Assembly (NCBI GenBank): GCA_964482395.1
Contig: CAYZXK010000070.1
Location: 1-24,054 of the forward strand
From: CAYZXK01 sp964482395
GTDB lineage: Bacteria; Planctomycetota; Phycisphaerae; UBA1845; Fen-1342
DNA: 24,054 nt
Direction of reading: 5' to 3'
Shown: piece by piece, positions 1 through 6,597 of the stretch
Position numbering within the stretch: position 1 is the stretch's first letter
How the letters are laid out: each line of letters begins with the position of its first letter
Notes under the pieces: model-generated
Told to the model about the DNA's origin: nothing
Seen by the model: only the letters and a program-made list of their open reading frames with translations
Database searches by the model: none
Program-made: the position numbers and the translations under genes

Positions 1-57
1 GGTCAGTTGGGCTTTGCGGACATCAACCCGTTTGTCCAGTTGCTGACCAACCCCTAG
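1..57 (+). CDS. C-terminal end of a dockerin-like (planctomycete type) secreted protein, partial
   Basis: Frame 1 is open from the window edge to a TAG at 55-57 and encodes GQLGFADINPFVQLLTNP. This closely matches the end of the 990-residue secreted protein at 19400-22372 (VGFEDINPFVALLSGGR), so it is read as the second half of a duplicated calcium-binding-like repeat at the C-terminus of another exported protein. Only 18 residues are visible, so the rest of the protein and its function are unknown. The repeat is typical of large planctomycete surface or secreted proteins; its role there (anchoring or sorting) is inference. Confidence 0.7.
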   Translation, partial: GQLGFADINPFVQLLTNP

Positions 58-547
58 CCGTCGGTTGAGAAACCGCCGCACTGGACCTGCCAGTCCAGCG
101 TGACCGTGCTGGCGAGCCGAAAACGCCAGACCCGGAGGTCCAGTGCTATTTGCACGATCGCCAGATGTGGAGTTTCGGCGTTCTGCATTCGACGGCGAAC
201 GGCGGAACCGGCCTGGCGACCCGGGGCTGCCAGGCCGCGGTTGATCGGGTGTCACTTGGCGGCTGCCGCCAGGTCTGCGAGCCAGCACGGCGCGGAGCTG
301 AATAGGGCCTGCGGGACGGCCTGCCGGGAACTTGCGAGGGATCCGCAAATACGTTGAACTATGGTTCAGCGGGCGAGTCCGCAGCCGCAATGACGACGGC
401 CAGCGCCGGCAAGAGTCCAGGCTGTCAGAACTGGCCGGCACCTGGGGGCCTGATGTGGGCCGCAGGGTAGCCCGCAGCCATTCAACCATACGCAGGTTCC
501 GCACAGCGGGGCCCGGTCGGAAACGAGTGCCCGGATGGGAGCGATCC
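58..547. other. Intergenic stretch without a convincing gene
   Basis: About 490 bases separate the dockerin-like tail from the lipoprotein gene. The short open frames here are Arg/Ala-rich, have no recognisable motif and no good ribosome site, so I call none of them genes. A small inverted repeat, CTGGAC (81-86) and GTCCAG (93-98) around a 6-base loop, lies 23 bases after the first stop. It could fold in the transcript but has no T-tract. A second short one, TGAAC-TATG-GTTCA, lies at 355-368. No clear promoter for the lipoprotein gene was found. Confidence 0.5.
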
Positions 548-1504
548 ATGTTCAGGTCAATCAGCCGCGTCAAGCTACTAGCGACAGGACTCCTTTTGGC
601 CGGGGCAGTTGCTGGATGTCAGCCGGCGCTACGGCAAGAGAGGGCAGTCAATCAGTCGCCCGATGCTAGCGGGATGGCAAACCGGCAGCCTCAGCCGCAA
701 CCCGGAACTGGGCAGGCCGAGACCAGCGGGCCGCCGGCCGCGGTTGCCAGCTCGGGGAACCTACCGCCTCCGGGCCGGGAGGGGTCAGCCGTGCAAGAAA
801 CCCGGCCGGCTCTGGAAGGGAAGCAGGCCGAACCTGAGGGTGAGGGTCGCGGTCTGTCCGAAGAGAGTAAGAAGGCTCGCGAACGGCAGCGTAAGGTCGC
901 CAAGCTCCAGCGCAGTCTTGAGGTTGCAGAACTCAACCTGGCGAAGGCGCGGATCGCGGTGGAAATCGGCGACCTGAAGTATCGCGACGCTCTGGCTCAG
1001 GCGGAGAAGGAATTCGAGCTGGCCAAGAAGCGTCAGCAGATCTTCGCGAAGATGACCGCTCCCAACCGCAAGGCGCGAGCGGAGTTGGAGCTTCAGCAGG
1101 CCGAAGATGGTTTGCTCGAGGCCCGCCAGGAGTTGGAGCAACTGGAGCTGATGTACCGCGACGAGCAGTTCGCCGACCAGACCAAGGAGATCGTGATCGA
1201 GCGGGCCAGACGGCGTCTGGAGCGCACTCAGCGCGATCTCGAGCTGCGCCGGGAGGAGTTGCGGGTACTTATCGAGGTCAGCTTGCCGCTGGAGCAGGAG
1301 GAGCTGGACTTGGCCGCAGAGCTGAAGAAGCGGGCCGTGCTTCAGGTCGAGCGCGATAACGAGTCGGGAATAATCGACCGGAAGGTGGCGGTACTGAATG
1401 CCGAGGCGGAGGTGGCGCGGCTGGAACAGGAACTCAGCGACGCGCGGGAAGAGTTGGAAGCCGGGGGTGAGCAAAGACCCCAATCGGGGGAATCGAAGCC
1501 GTGA
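548..1504 (+). CDS. Coiled-coil lipoprotein
   Basis: This encodes a 318-residue exported lipoprotein. The frame is open further upstream, but the ATG at 548 is chosen because GGGAG (537-541) sits 6 bases before it and a classic lipoprotein signal follows: basic MFRSISRVK, a hydrophobic stretch, then lipobox VAGC with Cys24 as the lipidated residue. Residues about 30-100 are a Pro/Gln/Gly-rich linker without predicted structure. Residues about 103-310 are almost entirely charged Leu/Glu/Arg/Lys heptad-like sequence, a long coiled coil resembling the hairpin of periplasmic adaptor proteins, though no barrel or lipoyl domain is present. The stop overlaps the start of the next gene, so the two are probably one operon. 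No enzyme motif is visible; the role may be structural or scaffolding in the cell envelope. Function is unknown. Confidence 0.75.
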   Translation: MFRSISRVKLLATGLLLAGAVAGCQPALRQERAVNQSPDASGMANRQPQPQPGTGQAETSGPPAAVASSGNLPPPGREGSAVQETRPALEGKQAEPEGEGRGLSEESKKARERQRKVAKLQRSLEVAELNLAKARIAVEIGDLKYRDALAQAEKEFELAKKRQQIFAKMTAPNRKARAELELQQAEDGLLEARQELEQLELMYRDEQFADQTKEIVIERARRRLERTQRDLELRREELRVLIEVSLPLEQEELDLAAELKKRAVLQVERDNESGIIDRKVAVLNAEAEVARLEQELSDAREELEAGGEQRPQSGESKP

Positions 1505-2673
1505 TGGCCTGGGGTCCAGGGTGGGGGCTGCTGGCAGCGGCGGTGCTGGTGTCCGGACACCAACCGCTGACGCCCGAGGCCATGACTCCGACTCTGGTAC
1601 GGGCGGCGATGCAGCGGGGAGTCGCTTTCCTGTTGGCATCTCAGAATCCGGATGGCTCGTGGGGCGGAGCCGCTGACTCCATAACCACCTGGAGTGGCGA
1701 GACCTGGTCGAATCCCGAATCGCACCGTTCGTGGCGTGTGGCGACCACCGGTTTGTGCTTCATGGCCTTGCTGGAGGTCGCGGATTCGGAGGAGGTCTTC
1801 CGGGCCGCCGATCGGGGGCTTGATTATCTGGCCGCCAATGCCCGGGTGAAACGTCCCAGCGAGTGGGACACGATGAACTGCTGGGCCAACATCTACGGTT
1901 TGCAAGCCCTAGCGGCGGCCTATGGCCATCCGCGTTACGCCGACCCGCACCGGCGGGAACAGGTTCAGCGAGCGGCCCAAACCCAGCTAGTCCAGTTGGC
2001 TTACCACCAGTCGCTCAGCGGCGGCTGGGGATATCTGGAGTTCGAAACTCCCCGCACGGCTCGCCCTCAATGGGCCACCAGCTTCACGACTGCGGCAGGG
2101 ATCGTCGCACTGGTCGAGGCTCGCGAGCAGGGCCTGGACTTCGACTCAGGCATGTTGAACCGGGCGGTCAAGGCCGTCCGACACTGCCGGCTGCCCAATG
2201 GGGCGTACACTTACTCGATCCAGCCCATTTCCCACCCGCGCCGGATTGGATCGATCGATCGGGTGAACGGCTCGCTTTCCCGCATCCAGGTGTGCAACCT
2301 GGCTCTGCGGCTGGCTGGAGAGGAAGTATCGGAGGAGCAGTTACTGGCCGGCATCGAGGTGTTCTTCGGCGAGCACCGTTTCCTGGACATCGCCCTGCAC
2401 AAGCCGGTTCCCCACGAAGCTTTTTACCAGAACTCGGGTTATTTCTACATGTTCGGTCACTATTACGCTGCCCGGGTGATCGAGTTGCTACCGGCCGAAG
2501 ATCGGCGGCGGCTCTGGCCGCAGTTGCAATACCAGATCATCAAGATTCAGCAGAAAGACGGTTCGACCTGGGACTACGACCACCACGCCTATGACAAGCC
2601 CTACGGGACCGCTTATGGGCTGATGGCGCTGAGCCGCTCGCTGCGAGACGTCGGGCCGCAATCCGCCGACTGA
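1501..2673 (+). CDS. Secreted alpha/alpha-toroid protein (prenyltransferase/squalene-cyclase-like repeats)
   Basis: This 390-residue protein starts at GTG 1501 or, one codon later, ATG 1504; both overlap the TGA of the lipoprotein gene, which indicates translational coupling. A hydrophobic N-terminus (GLLAAAVLVSG) suggests export. The body carries repeated QW-like motifs of the terpenoid cyclase/prenyltransferase toroid superfamily: QNPDGSWGG near residue 48, SLSGGWGYLEF near 176 and QQKDGSTWDYDHH near 353, with Trp- and Tyr-rich helices between. The acidic DxDD signature expected of true squalene-hopene cyclases was not seen, so it is probably a non-cyclase member of this fold. Planctomycetes carry many such proteins of unknown role. 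Coupling to a coiled-coil lipoprotein suggests an envelope complex (inference). Confidence 0.75.
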   Translation: MMAWGPGWGLLAAAVLVSGHQPLTPEAMTPTLVRAAMQRGVAFLLASQNPDGSWGGAADSITTWSGETWSNPESHRSWRVATTGLCFMALLEVADSEEVFRAADRGLDYLAANARVKRPSEWDTMNCWANIYGLQALAAAYGHPRYADPHRREQVQRAAQTQLVQLAYHQSLSGGWGYLEFETPRTARPQWATSFTTAAGIVALVEAREQGLDFDSGMLNRAVKAVRHCRLPNGAYTYSIQPISHPRRIGSIDRVNGSLSRIQVCNLALRLAGEEVSEEQLLAGIEVFFGEHRFLDIALHKPVPHEAFYQNSGYFYMFGHYYAARVIELLPAEDRRRLWPQLQYQIIKIQQKDGSTWDYDHHAYDKPYGTAYGLMALSRSLRDVGPQSAD

Positions 2674-2687
2674 ACAGCGGCCGTCGG

Positions 2688-3065
2688 CTACTTCTTGAGT
2701 GTAGTTCTCAGGACAGCCAGCAGTTGGTCGTTGTTGATCGGTTTCTGGAAGACGCCGGCCAGGCCCAGTTCGGCGTAATCGATGCTGATGTTGAGGTTGT
2801 CGCCGACCGAGCTGAGCATGTACACGGGTTTGGTGTTGCCGAGGGCCTTCAGTTCCTTGACCAGGGAAGTTCCGGCATCGACTTCCTCCATCATCAGGTC
2901 CACGATGATCAGGTCGGGGTTGGTCTCCTGATACCTGCGTAGACCGATCTGGGCGCTGCGAGCCTCGACCATCGCGTAGCCGTTCTTCTCCAGCACCAGT
3001 CGCATCGCGTCCAGCAGGTCCTGGTCGTCGTCCACCACGAGAATGACAGGTTTTCCTTGCTGCAT
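2688..3065 (-). CDS. Receiver-only response regulator linked to the hydrogenase operon
   Basis: This 125-residue protein is a single CheY-like receiver domain with no output domain. Visible conserved residues are the acidic pair after VILVVDDD (residues 12-13), phospho-acceptor Asp56 in IIVDLMM, the Ser of MLSS (about 85) at the Thr/Ser switch position, and Lys108 in FQKP. Its ATG overlaps the TGA of hoxW by one base (TGATG), so it is translated with the hydrogenase genes. It is the last gene of that strand and its stop lies only 14 bases from the convergent toroid gene. No histidine kinase lies in the window. It may carry a redox or hydrogen-related signal to a partner elsewhere, which is inference; the receiver family assignment is firm. 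Confidence 0.9.
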   Translation of the reverse strand: MQQGKPVILVVDDDQDLLDAMRLVLEKNGYAMVEARSAQIGLRRYQETNPDLIIVDLMMEEVDAGTSLVKELKALGNTKPVYMLSSVGDNLNISIDYAELGLAGVFQKPINNDQLLAVLRTTLKK

Positions 3066-3577
3066 CAGAGATCCCCTTTTTTTGCTCGGTCGGCGGGTGC
3101 CTGGCCGGCCGGAGCGGCCGACTGCCGGACGCTGCCATCGCGCAGGGCGGCGTGGATGAACCTCAACGCCGACTGAAGATTAGCCCGGGCCGGCCCGGAC
3201 AATCCTTCGCCAAACTCGTCGAACTCGTACCCGCGAACCGCCAGCAGATAGCCTTCGGTGCGGGCCCCGAACAGGTCCTGGGCCAGGGTCAATACGCTCT
3301 CGGGTCTCAGACTGTGCGAGCTGAAGGTGACCGCCCGCCCTGGACCGATACGCCGGAAGGAAAATGGCTCGGGGCCCGAAGCATCGGCATCCACAAAGAT
3401 GACCAGGTCGTGCTGGGCCACAGTGGCGGCGTCTTCCACTGTGAGCTGGTAGTCGGAGTCACAGCGCAGGTGTGGCAGGTTCAGCCTTTCCAGCTCGGCG
3501 GCCAATGCCGGACCCAGACCGTCATCACGACGGCCCGGATTGCCATATCCGATCACCAGCACGCGCGGAAGCTCCAT
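3065..3577 (-). CDS. hoxW: [NiFe] hydrogenase maturation endopeptidase (HoxW/HycI family)
   Basis: This 170-residue protease removes the C-terminal peptide of the HoxH precursor after nickel insertion. The N-terminus VLVIGYGNPGRRDDGLGP is the family signature; Asp18/19, Asp63 (in FVDAD) and His88 (in FSSHS) match the nickel-sensing ligands known for HycI-type peptidases. It starts at ATG 3577, 18 bases after the hoxH stop, and overlaps the receiver gene by one base, fitting a cotranslated maturation step. The last 30 or so residues (Ala/Pro/Arg-rich) extend beyond the usual core of about 150 and have no evident motif. The substrate is inferred to be the adjacent HoxH, whose long tail needs such cleavage. 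Confidence 0.9.
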   Translation of the reverse strand: MELPRVLVIGYGNPGRRDDGLGPALAAELERLNLPHLRCDSDYQLTVEDAATVAQHDLVIFVDADASGPEPFSFRRIGPGRAVTFSSHSLRPESVLTLAQDLFGARTEGYLLAVRGYEFDEFGEGLSGPARANLQSALRFIHAALRDGSVRQSAAPAGQAPADRAKKGDL

Positions 3578-3595
3578 GGCCGGGTGCGCTCCAAG

Positions 3596-5050
3596 CTAGG
3601 TCTCATCGCGATGGCCGCGGGAGACGACCCGGCCGGTGTGGTCCAGCAACTCGACCACCAGCGGCATGCGGCCCAGGGCGTGGGTGGCGCAGGACAGGCA
3701 CGGATCATAGGCCCGGATGACCACCTCGATGCGGTTGAGCAGACCCTCGGTGATTTCCACGCCGGTGAGATGATCGCGGGCCACCTTCTGGACGGCCCGA
3801 TTCATGGGCTCGTTGTTGTTGGTGGTCGAGACGATCAGGTTGGCCATGACCACCTGGTCCTGCTGGTTCACTCTGTAGTGATGGAACAAGGTGCCCCGCG
3901 GCGCCTCGACCAGCCCGACCGCTTCCTCCCGTCGCTGGCCGCGGACCACCAGGTCCTGCCCTTGTAGGTCGGGGTCGTGCAGGAGGTCCCGGATTTTCTC
4001 GACGGCGTGCAGCAGTTCGATCATGCGGGCCCAGTGATAGGCCATCGAGATGTTGTTGGGTTTGCCGCCGGTGAGGGCCTTGAATTCCTTGCGGGCCGCT
4101 TCGGCCTCGGGCGAGTCGATGAAGTCGGCGGTGTTCAGCCGGGCCAGCGGCCCCACCCGGTACCAACCCTCTTGGGGCCCCAGCGAGCGTATGAAGGGGA
4201 ACTTCATATAGGACCAGGGACGGACCTCCTCGGCGATGTATTCGTAGTACTTCCGATAATCCACGTGGTCGAAGATTTTGGCGCCGTCGGCCCGGATGGC
4301 CCGCAGGCCGCCGTGGTATAGGTCCAGGGCGCCATCCTGCCGAACCAGCGACAGATGGTTGGAATCGAAGGCGCCGAAGTCGCGCAGCCGGTCCAGGTGC
4401 TGCATGGTATAGTCTTTGGCGATCTTCACGGCGCTCCGGGCCCAAGTGAGCATCTGCTCGACGTCCTTGAGCAGGAAGTCGCGCTCGGCGATCGACAGAT
4501 TCTTGTTGATCCCGCCGGGAATGGCCCCGGTGCCATGGATCTTCTTGCCGGCGGTGCGCTGGATGATTTCCTGCCCGTACTTGCGCATCATCACGCCCTG
4601 CACGGCCAGATCGGGGTACTTGGCGGCCACGCCAATGACATTGCGGATGGCCGGATCGGCATCGAAGCCGAACAGCAGATCAGGCGAGCAGAGGTGGAAG
4701 AAGTGCAGGGCGTGCGACTGGAAGAACTGACCGTAATGCATCAGCCGGCGCATCTTCTCGGCGGTGGGGGTGAGTTTCTCTGCGCCGACGATGAGGTCCA
4801 TGGCCTTGGCCGCGGCCAGGTGATGACTGACCGGGCAGATGCCGCACAGACGCTGGACCAGGACCGGTACCTCCCAGAAGGGGCGGCCCTGGATGAAACG
4901 CTCGAACCCGCGGAACTCCACAATATGCAGGCGAGCCTGGCTGACCCGTCGGTTCTCGTCCAGAAGGATCGAGACCTTCCCGTGTCCTTCGACTCGCGTT
5001 ACCGGCTCGATGATGACTTTTCGCAGGCCATTGGTCTTACTGGCCACCAC
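3596..5050 (-). CDS. hoxH: NAD-linked [NiFe] hydrogenase large subunit HoxH (group 3d)
   Basis: This 484-residue catalytic subunit binds the Ni-Fe active site that splits or forms H2. The L1 motif RLCGICPVSHH supplies Cys69 and Cys72, and the L2 motif DPCLSCATH supplies Cys451 and Cys454, giving four nickel ligands; the early EGHG carries the conserved Glu21. A 27-residue tail after His457 is the peptide expected to be cut by HoxW. Length and motif wording fit HoxH of NAD(P)-reducing soluble hydrogenases, and the hoxFUY neighbours confirm group 3d. The start is GTG at 5050, with AGAGG about 8 bases upstream; a second GTG follows directly. The gap to hoxY (143 bases) is unusually long inside an operon and holds a short tandem repeat. 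Confidence 0.96.
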   Translation of the reverse strand: MVASKTNGLRKVIIEPVTRVEGHGKVSILLDENRRVSQARLHIVEFRGFERFIQGRPFWEVPVLVQRLCGICPVSHHLAAAKAMDLIVGAEKLTPTAEKMRRLMHYGQFFQSHALHFFHLCSPDLLFGFDADPAIRNVIGVAAKYPDLAVQGVMMRKYGQEIIQRTAGKKIHGTGAIPGGINKNLSIAERDFLLKDVEQMLTWARSAVKIAKDYTMQHLDRLRDFGAFDSNHLSLVRQDGALDLYHGGLRAIRADGAKIFDHVDYRKYYEYIAEEVRPWSYMKFPFIRSLGPQEGWYRVGPLARLNTADFIDSPEAEAARKEFKALTGGKPNNISMAYHWARMIELLHAVEKIRDLLHDPDLQGQDLVVRGQRREEAVGLVEAPRGTLFHHYRVNQQDQVVMANLIVSTTNNNEPMNRAVQKVARDHLTGVEITEGLLNRIEVVIRAYDPCLSCATHALGRMPLVVELLDHTGRVVSRGHRDET

Positions 5051-5077
5051 GGCAGCACCTCTGAGCAGTTCGGGACG

Positions 5078-5112
5078 TCGAGAATCGAATATCGAATGGC
5101 GAATGGCGGACG
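5078..5112. repeat. Degenerate period-7 tandem repeat in the hoxY-hoxH spacer
   Basis: Five consecutive 7-base units can be read on the plus strand: TCGAGAA, TCGAATA, TCGAATG, GCGAATG, GCGGACG. They lie in the 143-base spacer between hoxY and hoxH, just upstream of the hoxH ribosome site. AT-richer ATTCG-type repeats stand out from the GC-rich surroundings. The role is unknown; it could be a small dispersed repeat or a leftover insertion. Confidence 0.55.
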
Positions 5113-5193
5113 GCCGGGCGCAGACTGCATCGCTTCCCCGCCGGTGCCGGGCGCATCTGCAATCCGCCGCTGGCTACTGCGTCTTCGCTCTTC

Positions 5194-5739
5194 TCAGTCA
5201 TACTTGACCAGCTCGTACGGGAGCTCGACCGGCTTGTCGCTCAGCAGGGCCACCAATGCCCGCCAGATGGTATCCGCCGGCGGCGGACACCCGGGCAGGT
5301 GGTAGTCGATCTTGACCACCTCGTGACACGGGTAGACCTTGTCAAGCAGCAGCGGCAGCTCCGGATCGTCGGGAATCCGCCCCTCGGGGTTGTGCACGGT
5401 CAGGCCCTTCAAGTAGGCCTCCTCATAACATTCCCGCAAGGGCAGGCCGTTGCGCATGGCGGGGATGCCGCCCATTATGGCGCAGTCGCCAACGGAGATG
5501 AGAATATCGCAGTGGGCCCGAAAGTCCTGAAGCACCCGGACATTCTCCTCGTTGCAGCACCCGCCTTCGATCAGACCGACCGCGCAGTGCCCGGTGAAGC
5601 TCTTGAAATCGTCGATGGGAGACTTGTCGAAATCCACCAGCTCGACCAGCTTCAGAATCCGCTCATCAATGTCCAGCAGGGACATGTGGCAGCCGAAGCA
5701 GCCGGCCAGCGACGCGGTCGCAACTCTGGGTTTGGCCAT
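5194..5739 (-). CDS. hoxY: NAD-linked [NiFe] hydrogenase small subunit HoxY
   Basis: This 181-residue subunit pairs with HoxH and carries the iron-sulfur cluster next to the Ni-Fe site, passing electrons to HoxU/HoxF. Likely [4Fe-4S] ligands are visible: LAGCFGC (Cys14, Cys17), SVGDC (Cys86) and HLPGCPPPAD (Cys151), the standard NuoB/hydrogenase small-subunit pattern. The short length with no Tat signal and no extra C-terminal cluster domain fits cytoplasmic group 3 enzymes rather than membrane uptake types. The start is ATG 5739, with GAGGGA some 9 bases upstream. It lies 87 bases after hoxU. Additional cysteines in EGGCCNEE are typical of this subfamily. Confidence 0.95.
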   Translation of the reverse strand: MAKPRVATASLAGCFGCHMSLLDIDERILKLVELVDFDKSPIDDFKSFTGHCAVGLIEGGCCNEENVRVLQDFRAHCDILISVGDCAIMGGIPAMRNGLPLRECYEEAYLKGLTVHNPEGRIPDDPELPLLLDKVYPCHEVVKIDYHLPGCPPPADTIWRALVALLSDKPVELPYELVKYD

Positions 5740-5787
5740 GGCTCTATCCCTCGAGCTATCAGGCGAATGAGCAGTAACGAATCGCCC

Positions 5788-5801
5788 CGGTCGGCCGACC
5801 G
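5788..5801. repeat. 14-bp perfect palindrome between hoxU and hoxY
   Basis: CGGTCGGCCGACCG at 5788-5801 reads identically on both strands and can fold as a 5-bp stem with a GGCC loop. It lies in the 87-base spacer between hoxU and hoxY. It could be a short processing or attenuation hairpin within the operon mRNA, or chance in GC-rich DNA. Confidence 0.35.
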
Positions 5802-5826
5802 CGATCCGCTACTGGCCATTCTCAAC

Positions 5827-6534
5827 TCATGCCTTTGCCGTCTCGATCTCCGATCCGATCGGCTTATGGTCGTACAATCTCTGCCCGATCGGGATCGCGT
5901 ACCCCACCCGCTTCTTCATCAGCGCTCCGACCGGGCAGGCCTCCAGGGCCCGGTCCTCGCCGTCCGCATTGGTCTGCGCCAGACAGCTTTCGGCGTTCAC
6001 TCCGATCCGGCGGTGCGGTCCCCGGCCGATAAAATCGAAAACGTGCTTGCGGTCCACATCCCGCGAGGCCCGGACGCACCGCCCGCACAGCACGCAGCGA
6101 TTGCGGTCCACGAAAATATCCGGGTGGGAGAAATCGGTGTCCCGTCGCGGAAAGAGGTAAGGATACTTGGGAGCAGTGATGCCGAATCGGTAGGCCAGGG
6201 CCTGCAACTCGCAGTTCCCGCTCTTCTCGCAGAACATGCAGAAGTGGTTGCCTTCCACGAATAGCATCTCGACCAGGTCCCGGCGATAGCCGTTCACGGT
6301 CGGAGTGTTGTTCTCGATCACCATCCCGGCCGCGATCGGGGTGGTGCAGGCCGCCTGGGGACGGCCGTTGACCAGCACGGTGCAGACCCGGCAACTGCCG
6401 TAGGGGACCAGACCCCGCATGTGGCACAGGCGCGGAATATAGATCCCGGCCTGCTGGGCAGCCTCCAGGATGGTCTGCCCCGGGCTGCCCTGAATCTCCT
6501 TTCCGTCGATCGTCAGGTTGATTGCCGTGGTCAT
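5827..6534 (-). CDS. hoxU: NAD-linked hydrogenase diaphorase iron-sulfur subunit HoxU
   Basis: This 235-residue protein, homologous to the N-terminal part of NuoG, relays electrons between HoxY and HoxF. In order, it has a plant-type [2Fe-2S] ferredoxin domain with Cys37, Cys48, Cys51 and Cys63 (RLCHMRGLVPYGSCRVC), an NHFCMFCEKSGNC motif with the His97/Cys99/Cys102/Cys108 ligand set of a [4Fe-4S] cluster, and a second cluster site at NRCVLCGRC (Cys147, 150, 153) closed by Cys200 in CPVGAL. The length matches HoxU of known soluble hydrogenases. The start is ATG 6534, with AAGGA 7 bases upstream. It lies 63 bases after hoxF and 87 before hoxY. Confidence 0.95.
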   Translation of the reverse strand: MTTAINLTIDGKEIQGSPGQTILEAAQQAGIYIPRLCHMRGLVPYGSCRVCTVLVNGRPQAACTTPIAAGMVIENNTPTVNGYRRDLVEMLFVEGNHFCMFCEKSGNCELQALAYRFGITAPKYPYLFPRRDTDFSHPDIFVDRNRCVLCGRCVRASRDVDRKHVFDFIGRGPHRRIGVNAESCLAQTNADGEDRALEACPVGALMKKRVGYAIPIGQRLYDHKPIGSEIETAKA

Positions 6535-6597
6535 TTAGGGTCCTTTCAGCGCCGCGTGGCCGGGCCTGGCTTGGCCGGTACTGGGTCGGGCAGCGCC

